The notes below the pieces were generated by a model. It was not told where the DNA came from, made no database searches, and saw nothing but the letters and a program-made list of their open reading frames with translations. A program made the position numbers and the translations under genes. A DNA stretch of 34,091 bases from contig CALMYE010000189.1 of the NCBI GenBank assembly GCA_937873425.1, forward strand, positions 1 through 34,091, in the 5' to 3' direction. The stretch is from an uncultured Sphingopyxis sp. (lineage in GTDB: Bacteria > Pseudomonadota > Alphaproteobacteria > Sphingomonadales > Sphingomonadaceae). Positions 23,845 through 31,232 of the stretch are shown here, piece after piece; position 1 is the first letter of the stretch, and each line of letters opens with the position of its first letter.

Positions 23845-24100
23845 GCCTTCGAATAGGCCTTTCCTAAATTATTTCACTGTGCCAGCTTTGACCCGGCTCT
23901 TTTAATTGGTGGATGAAAACGCGAAACGCACCCGAGGCCGCAGCACATCGCGAAGTCCAGATCAGTGCTGCACAGGGCTGAACTTTCCTGAACTTTGGAA
24001 TATCGCGCGACGATTGCGCCGGCCCGATCCCGGACCCGACCCGGCACGATGAAAGACGGCCATGGCGGTTCACCACCCCACAGCCGACTATACCATGAAC
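23845..24100. other. AT-richer intergenic stretch before the mtgA end
   Basis: This is the rest of a 467-base gap between the J-domain gene and mtgA. Base composition is clearly less GC-rich than the neighbouring genes (for example CCTAAATTATTTCAC, TTTTAATTGG). No convincing gene is seen: a 22-codon plus-strand frame (MKTRNAPEAAAH..., 23913-23981) follows GGTGG, and a minus-strand frame looks random. A tandem 10-base repeat occurs at 23978-23997. Confidence 0.5.
23978..23997. repeat. Two tandem 10-base repeats
   Basis: CTGAACTTTC is followed immediately by CTGAACTTTG. Direct repeats about one helical turn apart can be binding sites for response regulators, but no target gene starts close by, so its role is unknown. 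Confidence 0.5.
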
Positions 24101-24808
24101 CTACTCATAAATACACGCGTCGAGCCCGTCGCGCCGCACCTGGCCGATGCGCGCGGCGATGGTGTTGCCGTAGCGGCGGGTGAAGCCCGAGGGGCTGATC
24201 GCTTCGCGCTTCTTGGGGAGCGGGAGGATGGCAGCGATCCGGGCGGCTTCCTGCGGGGTCAGTTTCGCCGCGCTCTTCCGGAAATAGCGCTGCGCGCCGG
24301 CCTCGACGCCATAGGTGCCGATGCCGGTCTCCGCGACGTTGAGATAGACCTCCATGATCCGCCGCTTGCTCCACAGCTTTTCGATCAGGAAGGTGAACCA
24401 GACCTCCGGCACCTTGCGGACATAGCGGGTCCAGCCGCTGCCCTGCCACAGAAAGACATTCTTTGCGGTTTGCTGGCTGATCGTCGATCCGCCGCGCAGG
24501 CGCTTGCCCTTGGCGTTGCGCTGCATCGCATCCTCGATCGCGTCGCGGTCGAAGCCGGCATGCGAGCAGAATTTGCCGTCCTCGGCGGCGATCGCGGCGC
24601 GGACCATGTTGCGGTCGATGGCGGACAGGCTCGTCCAGTCCTTGGTGATGCCGTTGCCGTCGGTGAGCATGGTGATCGTCACCGGCGGCGGAACGACGGC
24701 GTAGAGCAGCACCCACGCCACCGACAGGATGACGAACCACAGCAGCCATTTGAACGGCCGCAGATACCAGGGGAGCTTGCGCTTCCTCGTGCGGGTCTTG
24801 GTTGGCAT
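24101..24808 (-). CDS. mtgA: Monofunctional peptidoglycan transglycosylase
   Basis: MtgA polymerises lipid II into glycan strands at the inner membrane. The 235-residue product has a basic N-terminus, one membrane segment (about 20-39) and a GT51 domain. The catalytic glutamate is Glu76 in AAEDGKFCSHAGFD; RGGSTISQQTAKN, KRRIMEVYLN and EAARIAAILP are the other GT51 motifs. There is no transpeptidase domain, so it is monofunctional. It follows rpoH on the same strand, separated by a 163-base palindrome. Confidence 0.95.
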   Translation of the reverse strand: MPTKTRTRKRKLPWYLRPFKWLLWFVILSVAWVLLYAVVPPPVTITMLTDGNGITKDWTSLSAIDRNMVRAAIAAEDGKFCSHAGFDRDAIEDAMQRNAKGKRLRGGSTISQQTAKNVFLWQGSGWTRYVRKVPEVWFTFLIEKLWSKRRIMEVYLNVAETGIGTYGVEAGAQRYFRKSAAKLTPQEAARIAAILPLPKKREAISPSGFTRRYGNTIAARIGQVRRDGLDACIYE

Positions 24809-24860
24809 GCGGGCAAATTAGCCGGTCGGTGGGGGGAGGCAAGCGGGGATGCGGAACAAA

Positions 24861-25023
24861 CCCCTCCTCTTCAGAGGAGGGGCAGCGAGAGTTGCGAGCT
24901 TGCTCGCTACTCGCAGCGGGGTGGTGTTTGCGGGGGAGAGCCGTGCCGCGGCCACCACCCCGCTGCGACTAGGTCCGGCTTCGCCGAACCAAGTCTCACT
25001 GCCCCTCCTCTGAAGAGGAGGGG
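24861..25023. repeat. Palindrome between rpoH and mtgA
   Basis: Perfect 25-base terminal inverted repeats (24861-24885 / 24999-25023); each is itself a hairpin (CCCCTCCTCT-TC-AGAGGAGGGG). A second perfect 15-base pair CGCAGCGGGGTGGTG / CACCACCCCGCTGCG (24912-24926 / 24953-24967) lies inside. Between the two sets, each side has its own small hairpin (GCGAGC-TT-GCTCGC on the left; GGTCCGGC-TTC-GCCGAACC with one mismatch on the right), giving a cloverleaf. It ends five bases before the rpoH stop. Confidence 0.9.
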
Positions 25024-25028
25024 GATTC

Positions 25029-25931
25029 TTATGTGGCGACCAGCCGCCGGTCGCCGGCGAGTTTGAGCATCGCCTTTTGCAGCTTCTCGAAAGCGCGCAC
25101 CTCGATCTGGCGGACGCGTTCTCGGCTGACGTCGTAGATCTGGCTCAGATCCTCGAGCGTCTTGGGATCGTCGGTCAGGCGGCGTTCGGTCAGGATATGG
25201 CGCTCGCGCTCGTTGAGCGTCTCCAGCGCCTCGCTCAGCAGCGCGTGGCGCACGTCGCGTTCCTGCGCCTCGGCGACGCGCTCGTCCTGCAGCGGGCCTT
25301 CGTCGCCGAGCAAATCCTGCCACTGGCTGTCGCCGTCCTCGCCCATCGGGACGTTGAGCGACGTGTCGCCGCCCATCGCCATGCGGCGGTTCATGCTGAC
25401 CACTTCGTCCTCGGTCACGCCGAGGTCGGTCGCGATCTTGGCGACATGTTCGGGCGACAGGTCGCCGTCCTCGAACGCCTCCAGATTGTTCTTCATCCGG
25501 CGGAGGTTGAAGAACAGCTTCTTCTGCGCTGCTGTGGTGCCCATCTTCACGAGGCTCCACGAGCGGAGGATGAATTCCTGGATCGAGGCGCGAATCCACC
25601 ACATCGCATAGGTGGCGAGGCGGAAGCCGCGGTCGGGGTCGAATTTCTTCACCCCCTGCATCAGGCCGATATTGCCCTCGCTGATCAGCTCGCTGACCGG
25701 CAGGCCATAGCCGCGATAGCCCATCGCGATCTTCGCGACGAGGCGCAGGTGGCTGGTGACGAGCTGCGCCGCCGCTTCATTGTCGCCATGCTCCTGAAAG
25801 CGCTTGGCGAGCATGAATTCCTGTTCGGGCGTGAGCAGCGGAAATTTGCGGATTTCGGCCAGATAGCGGTTCAGGCTCGCCTCACCGCCGAGCGCGGGCA
25901 CCACTGCCGGAACATTGCTTTTGTTAGCCAT
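25029..25931 (-). CDS. rpoH: Heat-shock sigma factor RpoH
   Basis: RpoH directs RNA polymerase to heat-shock promoters. The 300-residue product has sigma-70 region 2 (ELISEGNIGLMQGVKKFDP, FRLATYAMWWIRASIQEFI) and region 4 (LNERERHILTERRL, SRERVRQIEVRAFEKL). The RpoH box QKKLFFNLR at 136-144 distinguishes it from RpoD and stationary-phase sigmas. The ATG giving MANKSNVPAV was chosen; the frame is open a further 20 codons upstream but those residues cover the likely promoter. Alphaproteobacteria often have two rpoH genes; only one is visible here. Confidence 0.95.
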   Translation of the reverse strand: MANKSNVPAVVPALGGEASLNRYLAEIRKFPLLTPEQEFMLAKRFQEHGDNEAAAQLVTSHLRLVAKIAMGYRGYGLPVSELISEGNIGLMQGVKKFDPDRGFRLATYAMWWIRASIQEFILRSWSLVKMGTTAAQKKLFFNLRRMKNNLEAFEDGDLSPEHVAKIATDLGVTEDEVVSMNRRMAMGGDTSLNVPMGEDGDSQWQDLLGDEGPLQDERVAEAQERDVRHALLSEALETLNERERHILTERRLTDDPKTLEDLSQIYDVSRERVRQIEVRAFEKLQKAMLKLAGDRRLVAT

Positions 25932-25962
25932 GGAGAGCGTCTTCCCTAATTCCTTGAACCAT

Positions 25963-25991
25963 AACATGCCGCGGTTGGATTCCGCGGTCAA
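25963..25991 (-). promoter_or_regulatory. Candidate rpoH promoter
   Basis: On the minus strand TTGACC (25991-25986) and CATGTT (25968-25963) are 17 bases apart in the 80-base gap between rluD and rpoH. The spacer is largely an inverted repeat (CCGCGG-AATCCAA-CCGCGG), a possible protein-binding site. The -35 is strong, the -10 weak. Confidence 0.42.
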
Positions 25992-26011
25992 AATAGATTT
26001 TCATTCGAAAC

Positions 26012-26968
26012 CTAAACGCGCAATTCATCGATCAGTTCCCGCATGTCGGCGGGGATCTCGCTGTCGAGCGCGACTTCGATACCGGTCACCGGATGAATAA
26101 AGCCCAAATGGGCGGCATGCAACGCCTGCCGCGCGAAATTCCGCGCTTTCAGCACGTCCGACAGCGGCTTTCGGGCGCGGCCATAGACCGGGTCGCCGAC
26201 GAGCGGATGGCCGATATGCGCCATATGGACGCGCACCTGATGCGTGCGGCCGGTTTCGAGGCGGCATTCGATCAGCGTCGCATTCTTCAGCGGTTCAATC
26301 GTCGTGTAGTGCGTCACGGCATGCTTGCCGCGGTCTTGGGCGACGACCGCCATCTTCTTGCGGTTGGTGCTGGACCGGCCGAGCGCGGCGTCGACGGTGC
26401 CGTTCGCGGGCATCGGGCGCCCGGTCGCGAGTGCGCGGTAGCGGCGGTCGATGCTGTGTGCGGCAAACTGCTTCGCGAGCCCTTCGTGCGCCTTGTCGTG
26501 CTTGGCGGCGACGAGCAGCCCGCTGGTGTCCTTGTCGATGCGGTGGACGATGCCGGGACGGGCGACGCCGCCGATGCCCGAAAGCTGGCCCGCGCAATGG
26601 TGGAGCAAGGCGTTGACGAGCGTGCCGTTGAGATTGCCCGCGGCCGGATGGACGACCATCCCCGCCGGCTTGTCGACGACGATCAGATGCTCGTCCTCAT
26701 AGGCGACGACGAGGTCCAGATCCTGCGCCTCATTGTGCGCCGGGGCGGGCCGGGGAAGGCGGAGTTCGAGCGTTGCGGGGGCGCTGGCCCTGGCGGATGG
26801 GTCCCACAGGGTCGCGCCGCTCGCGTCGAGGACGCGGCCGCCCTTGATCAGGCTCTTGACGCGCTCGCGCGACAGGTCGGGGAGCGCTTCGGCGAGCGCG
26901 CGGTCGAGGCGCAGGCCGGCGGCCTCGTCGCCCAGTTCCACGGTCAAGACTTGCTCATCCCCCTGCAT
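26012..26968 (-). CDS. rluD: RluD-type 23S rRNA pseudouridine synthase
   Basis: RluA-family enzyme that isomerises uridines in large-subunit rRNA. The 318-residue product has an N-terminal S4 RNA-binding domain (about 14-80, LRLDRALAEALPDLSRERVKSLIKGGRV) and the catalytic domain with HRIDKDTSG, whose aspartate is the nucleophile. DKPAGMVVHPAAGN and the late GRTHQVRVHMAHIGHPLVGDPVYG are diagnostic. RluD is favoured over RluA or RluC by the S4 domain and overall likeness, but the modified positions are inferred. No clear ribosome-binding site precedes the ATG. Confidence 0.88.
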   Translation of the reverse strand: MQGDEQVLTVELGDEAAGLRLDRALAEALPDLSRERVKSLIKGGRVLDASGATLWDPSARASAPATLELRLPRPAPAHNEAQDLDLVVAYEDEHLIVVDKPAGMVVHPAAGNLNGTLVNALLHHCAGQLSGIGGVARPGIVHRIDKDTSGLLVAAKHDKAHEGLAKQFAAHSIDRRYRALATGRPMPANGTVDAALGRSSTNRKKMAVVAQDRGKHAVTHYTTIEPLKNATLIECRLETGRTHQVRVHMAHIGHPLVGDPVYGRARKPLSDVLKARNFARQALHAAHLGFIHPVTGIEVALDSEIPADMRELIDELRV

Positions 26969-27010
26969 TATTGGCGATATGGCCCGGAAAGGCGGCTTTT
27001 CAAGCCCACC

Positions 27011-27146
27011 AAATCCTCCCCGCTTGCGGGGAGGGGGACCGCCGAAGGTGGTGGAGGGGGTTGGCGTCCTGACGCAACTCCGCGTCAGGACGCCAACCCC
27101 CTCCGTCAGCCCTGCGGGCTGCCACCTCCCCACAAGTGGGGAGGAA
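27011..27146. repeat. Palindrome of type A, copy 3, between rluD and chpT
   Basis: The same arms as copies 1 and 2 (left CCTCCCCGC-TT-GCGGGGAGG; right CCTCCCCAC-AA-GTGGGGAGG). The core here is a perfect 23-base inverted repeat (27053-27075 / 27082-27104; centre GGCGTCCTGACGC / GCGTCAGGACGCC) with a six-base loop AACTCC. Unlike the other copies it lies between divergent genes, upstream of both. Confidence 0.9.
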
Positions 27147-27151
27147 CTGGC

Positions 27152-27181
27152 TTGCCCTTTGGGGGGCAGGTCGCATAGGAG
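27152..27181 (+). promoter_or_regulatory. Candidate chpT-che promoter
   Basis: TTGCCC (27152-27157) and TAGGAG (27176-27181) are 18 bases apart, directly after the type A palindrome and about 48 bases before the chpT ATG. Its style matches the ndk candidate. Confidence 0.42.
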
Positions 27182-27228
27182 CGGGCGCGAACCGGAAACT
27201 GCCGGCCTCGCGGGGAGCCTCATCATCC

Positions 27229-27870
27229 ATGTCCGACGACCGCGTCGATTTCGCCTCCATGCTGGCCTCGCGCCTGTGCCATGACCTCTTGAGCCCCGTC
27301 GGCGCCTTCGCCAACGGGCTCGAACTGCTCGCCGACGAGAAGGACCCGGCGATGCGCGAGCGCTGCATCGAGCTGCTCGAACAGAGCGCGCGGACGTCGG
27401 CGAACAAGCTCAAATTCTTCCGCCTCGCCTTCGGGTCGGCGGGCGGGTTCGGCGAGCGCGTGCCGCCCGAGGAGGCGAAAGCGGCGATCGCGGGGATCAT
27501 CGGCGACCGCGCGATCGCGCTCAACTGGATGATCGGCGACGAGCCGCTGCCCAAGCCGGCGGTCAAGATCATCCTGAACCTCGCGCTGATCCTGGTCGAT
27601 GCGCTGGTGCGCGGCGGGCGGCTCGATATCGGCTGCGAAAGCGCCGCGGGCGGCGGCATCGAGATCGCGCTGCACGTCGAGGCCGAGCGTATCTTCCTCG
27701 ACGCCGACGTCGAGCGCATCCTTGCCGAGGGCGAGGGGGCGAGCCCGATGACCTCGCGCACCGCGCCCGCGATCCTGGTCCAGGCGGTGGCGGCGCAGAG
27801 CGCCGGCACGGTGATGCTGGCGCGCGAGACGCCGACCTCGCTGCTCGTCGGCGCGGTGCTGCGCGGTTGA
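27229..27870 (+). CDS. chpT: Histidine phosphotransferase ChpT
   Basis: ChpT relays phosphate from CckA to CtrA and CpdR in the alphaproteobacterial cell-cycle and motility pathway. The 213-residue product has the dimerising histidine helix ASRLCHDLLSPVGAFANGLELL with His18 as phosphoacceptor, followed by a degenerate Bergerat-like domain without ATP-binding motifs, as known for ChpT. The ATG giving MSDDRVDF was chosen; an earlier in-frame start lies in the palindrome. It is the first gene before cheA, 81 bases upstream, and may share its transcript. Confidence 0.88.
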   Translation: MSDDRVDFASMLASRLCHDLLSPVGAFANGLELLADEKDPAMRERCIELLEQSARTSANKLKFFRLAFGSAGGFGERVPPEEAKAAIAGIIGDRAIALNWMIGDEPLPKPAVKIILNLALILVDALVRGGRLDIGCESAAGGGIEIALHVEAERIFLDADVERILAEGEGASPMTSRTAPAILVQAVAAQSAGTVMLARETPTSLLVGAVLRG

Positions 27871-27951
27871 TCTGCGGCGCGGGAGAAAACGCTCCGTTAA
27901 CCATTGTCCTTCATGGTGACGGCCTGATTTCAGGGGCGCGCCGACACCGTG

Positions 27952-30348
27952 ATGGACGATCTGCTCAACGATTTTCTCGCCGAGACGGCGGAGATTCTCG
28001 CCGAAGCCGGCGGGGCGCTCGTCGCGTGGGAGGCGGACCCCGCCGACCGCGCGCAGCTCGACGCGATCTTTCGCTTCGTCCACACGATCAAGGGCAGCTC
28101 CGGATTCCTGTCGCTGCCGCGCGTCACCGCGCTGGCGCACGCCGCCGAAGATGCGCTCGATCAGGTGCGGCGCGGCAATCGGCCCGCCAATGCCGCGCTC
28201 GTCTCGGCCGTGCTTGCGATCGTCGACCGGCTGTCGGGCCTGTGCGCCGCGCTCGGCAGGGACAGCGTCGAGCCGGAGGGCGACGACGGCGACGTGATCG
28301 GGGCGCTGGCTGCGGTTGATACGACCCCCACCGCGGCGTCCGAGCCGATGGCGGACGGCGAGGATGAACAGCAACCCGACTTCCTGCAGAACTGGCGTTC
28401 GATCCGCGTGCCGCTGCCGCTGCTCGACAGCGTGATGACCGGGGTCACCGACATCGTGCTCGCGCGCAACGAATTCGCGCGGATGCTGCGCGAATCGGGG
28501 GCGGATGCGTCGGTGATCGCGTCGTTCGACCGTCTGTCCGATTCGATCGCCGGCATGCGCCAGTCGGTCAGCCAGATGCGCATGCAGCGCATCGACAAGC
28601 TGTTTTCGCCGCTGCCGCGCATCGTGCGCGATCTCGCGCAGGATCTGGGCAAGAAGGTCGCTTTTTCCGCCAGCGGCGGCGAGGTCGAACTCGACCGCGA
28701 GATGATGGAGAATATCCGCGATCCGCTGATCCATATCGTGCGAAATGCGATCGACCACGGCATCGAGCCGCTCGACGAGCGCGTCGCGGCGGGCAAGGGC
28801 GTGACCGCGCATATCGCCGTGTCGGCGCGCCAGTCGGGCAACCAGATCGAGATCGAGGTCCGCGACGACGGCCGCGGCCTGTCGCCCGAGCGGCTGGTCG
28901 CAAGGGCGCTGGCCGTGCGCGCGATCGGCGAGGCGGAAGCCCGGGCGCTCAGCCCGCGCGAAAAGCTCGACCTGGTCTTCCGCCCCGGTTTCTCGACCGC
29001 CGCCAAGGTCACCTCGATCTCGGGCCGGGGCGTCGGCATGGACATCGTCAAGGCCAATGTGGAGAAGATCGGCGGCGTGGTCGAACTGCGCAACGAAGAG
29101 GGGCGCGGGCTGACGATCGTGCTGCGCGTGCCGATGACGCTGACGATCATCTCCGGCCTGATGGTCCGCGCGGCGGGGCAGTATTTCGCCGTTCCGCGCG
29201 GCGCGGTGCGCGAGATACTGCTCGAAAGCAGCGACAGCGTGCGGATCGATCGCGTCGGCGGCGGCGAGCTGGCGACGGTGCGCGGCGAGCAGTTTCCGCT
29301 GCTGCGGCTCGAACAATTGCTCGGCTGCGCGGCCGGCGAAAGCGAAGACGAGGACGCGGAGGACCGCGCGGTCATCCTGGTGCGGCCGGGGCAGGGCGTG
29401 AGCTACGCGCTGAGCGTCGCGGCGATCCACGACCATGAAGAACTGGTGATCAAGCCCGCGGCGCCGATGATCATGGCGACCGGCCTTTATGCCGGCACCA
29501 CGCTGCCCGACAACGGCCGACCGGTGCTGTTGCTCGACGTGCAGGGACTGCTCGCCGCCGCGGGCGTCGATGCGTCCAAGGCGGGCCGGCTGCGCGACGC
29601 CCACGCCGAAGCGGCGGCCGAAGCCGCCGCCGCGCGCGACGCGGCGCAGTTGCTGCTGTTCCGCGACACGGGCGGCCGCATGCGCGGCGTGCGCCTGTCG
29701 GTGATCGAGCGCGTCGAGGAGGTTCCGGCGCTGGCGCTGTTCGAAAGCGCGGGCGCGGTGCAGGTCCAGATCGGCGACGATATCTATCCCGTCCACGCGG
29801 CGCGCCTGCCCGAAGGCCATGGCGTGGTGAAGCTGCTGCGCCTCCACGACGGGCGTTCGGTGCTCTGCTATCCGATCGAGGGGGTGATCGACATCGTCCG
29901 CCTGCCCGATGCGGTGCAGCCGGCGCAGGCGCCCGGCCTGATCGCCGGAGTGGTGCTGATCGGCGGCGAGCCGGTCGAACTGATCGATCCCTTCTGGCTG
30001 ATGGCGCAATATGGGGCGGACGCCGATGCGCGCCCTTCGGAGCGCCGGCCGCTTTGCCGCCTCGCCGAGGATGCCGAAGGCTGGGCCGCCAATTTCCTCG
30101 CGCCGATCCTGCGCGGGGCGGGCTGGCGCGTGGTCAGCGGCGACGAGGGAGAGGGCGAGCGTCCCGACGTCCAGCTCTGCCTGGCCGACGCCGACGGCCC
30201 GGCGCCCGCGCTGGCCGCCGACGTGCCGCTCGTCCGGCTGCGCGCGTCGGTCGCGGCCGCCGGGCCGGAGGACGACAGCATCTATCGTTACGACCGCGCC
30301 GCGCTGCTCGATGCGCTGCGCCAGCGGGTCGCGGGAGGCCGCTCATGA
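27952..30348 (+). CDS. cheA: Chemotaxis histidine kinase CheA with extra C-terminal domains
   Basis: CheA autophosphorylates and passes phosphate to CheY and CheB. The 798 residues comprise Hpt (1 to about 105, His44 in FVHTIKGSSGF), a dimerisation region (about 148-225), a kinase domain with HIVRNAIDHG, RDDGRGL and GRGVGMDIVK (about 243-390), a CheW-like domain (about 393-540), a second CheW-like domain (about 563-690) and a tail (about 697-798) resembling a degenerate receiver (FLAPILRGAGWRV, then YRYDRAALLDAL). Enterobacterial CheA has one CheW domain and no receiver. A GTG lies one codon upstream; the ATG was preferred. The end overlaps cheW (ATGA). Confidence 0.93.
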   Translation: MDDLLNDFLAETAEILAEAGGALVAWEADPADRAQLDAIFRFVHTIKGSSGFLSLPRVTALAHAAEDALDQVRRGNRPANAALVSAVLAIVDRLSGLCAALGRDSVEPEGDDGDVIGALAAVDTTPTAASEPMADGEDEQQPDFLQNWRSIRVPLPLLDSVMTGVTDIVLARNEFARMLRESGADASVIASFDRLSDSIAGMRQSVSQMRMQRIDKLFSPLPRIVRDLAQDLGKKVAFSASGGEVELDREMMENIRDPLIHIVRNAIDHGIEPLDERVAAGKGVTAHIAVSARQSGNQIEIEVRDDGRGLSPERLVARALAVRAIGEAEARALSPREKLDLVFRPGFSTAAKVTSISGRGVGMDIVKANVEKIGGVVELRNEEGRGLTIVLRVPMTLTIISGLMVRAAGQYFAVPRGAVREILLESSDSVRIDRVGGGELATVRGEQFPLLRLEQLLGCAAGESEDEDAEDRAVILVRPGQGVSYALSVAAIHDHEELVIKPAAPMIMATGLYAGTTLPDNGRPVLLLDVQGLLAAAGVDASKAGRLRDAHAEAAAEAAAARDAAQLLLFRDTGGRMRGVRLSVIERVEEVPALALFESAGAVQVQIGDDIYPVHAARLPEGHGVVKLLRLHDGRSVLCYPIEGVIDIVRLPDAVQPAQAPGLIAGVVLIGGEPVELIDPFWLMAQYGADADARPSERRPLCRLAEDAEGWAANFLAPILRGAGWRVVSGDEGEGERPDVQLCLADADGPAPALAADVPLVRLRASVAAAGPEDDSIYRYDRAALLDALRQRVAGGRS

Positions 30349-30782
30349 TGGAAAAACTCTACCTGATCGCACGCATCGCCGATACGCGCGTCGCGCTGCG
30401 CAGCCGTGCGATCAATTCGGTGGTGACGGTCGGCACGCCCGTCCACGTCCCCGCCGCGCCGCCGCATGTCGCGGGACTGTTCGCGCTGAGGAGCCGCGTC
30501 TTCACGCTGATCGACCCGCATGTGGTGATCGGCCTGCCGGCGGTCGCGGTCGAGGCCGGACAGCGGGTGATCGTCGTCGACGTCGCCGATCACGGCTATG
30601 CGCTGCTCGCCGACGCGATCGAGGATGTCTGTTTCATCGACGCGCCCGAAACGCGCGTCACCGGCAAGCTGCTGCCCGGCTGGGCGCGCGTCGCCGACGC
30701 GATGATCGAGCATGAAGGGGCGTCGCTGCTCGTCGTCGATCCTTCGCATTTCGTGACCTTGCCGGTCGCGCGGGCCGCATGA
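30345..30782 (+). CDS. cheW: Chemotaxis coupling protein CheW
   Basis: CheW joins receptors to CheA. The 145-residue product is a single CheW fold: YLIARIADTRVALRSRAINSVV, AGLFALRSRVFTLIDPHVVIG and a RVIVVDV strand with ALLADAIEDV after it. GGGAGG six bases before the ATG and the four-base overlap with cheA support the start. It sits between cheA and cheY. The arrangement shows a complete che core operon; receptors must lie elsewhere. Confidence 0.88.
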   Translation: MMEKLYLIARIADTRVALRSRAINSVVTVGTPVHVPAAPPHVAGLFALRSRVFTLIDPHVVIGLPAVAVEAGQRVIVVDVADHGYALLADAIEDVCFIDAPETRVTGKLLPGWARVADAMIEHEGASLLVVDPSHFVTLPVARAA

Positions 30783-30847
30783 TGTTAACGGCCTGCACAC
30801 GCTTTTCGCGCTAGTTTTCGGTCAAACCCCGGGGGTCGGAGTAAATC

Positions 30848-31222
30848 ATGTCGAAATCCTGTCTGGTCGTCGATGACAGCAAGGTGATCCGCAAGGTCGC
30901 GCGTCACATCCTGGAAAGCATGTCCTTTTCGGTGGAAGAGGCGGCGGACGGGCAGGAGGCGCTGACCTTCTGCCGCGCCAACCGCCCCGACGTGATCCTG
31001 CTCGACTGGAACATGCCGGTGATGAGCGGCATGGAATTCCTCGGCGCGTTCAACGATCTCGACTATGGGCATGAGGAGCGGCCGCGCGTCGTCTTCTGCA
31101 CCACCGAGAACAGCATCGACCATATCCGCGCCGCAATCGAGGCGGGGGCCGACGAATATGTGATGAAGCCGTTCGACCGCGAAACGCTCGAAGGAAAATT
31201 GCAGCTCGTCGGCGTCGCCTGA
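30848..31222 (+). CDS. cheY: Response regulator CheY
   Basis: A single receiver domain of 124 residues that carries the signal to the flagellar motor. The acidic pocket is Asp9-Asp10 (CLVVDDSKV) with phosphoacceptor Asp53 (ILLDWNMPVMSG); the conserved Thr is in VVFCTTEN and the Lys in YVMKPF. GGAG precedes the ATG. The 65-base gap from cheW is the largest within the che core and may hold a weak promoter or RNA signal, not resolved. It is followed by cheB after 10 bases. Confidence 0.93.
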   Translation: MSKSCLVVDDSKVIRKVARHILESMSFSVEEAADGQEALTFCRANRPDVILLDWNMPVMSGMEFLGAFNDLDYGHEERPRVVFCTTENSIDHIRAAIEAGADEYVMKPFDRETLEGKLQLVGVA

Positions 31223-31232
31223 GGCCGCCCGC

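Noticed and set aside
23864-24076. 70-codon minus-strand frame in the intergenic gap
   Set aside because: No ribosome-binding site or recognisable pattern, and a residue mix unlike neighbouring proteins.
27223-30009. Very long minus-strand open frame (928 codons) opposite chpT and cheA
   Set aside because: Composition is typical of an antisense shadow, and the plus strand encodes clear ChpT and CheA with all motifs.
30783-30847. Possible promoter before cheY (TTAACG and CGCTAG)
   Set aside because: Hexamer matches are poor at allowed spacings; operon read-through from cheW is the simpler explanation.
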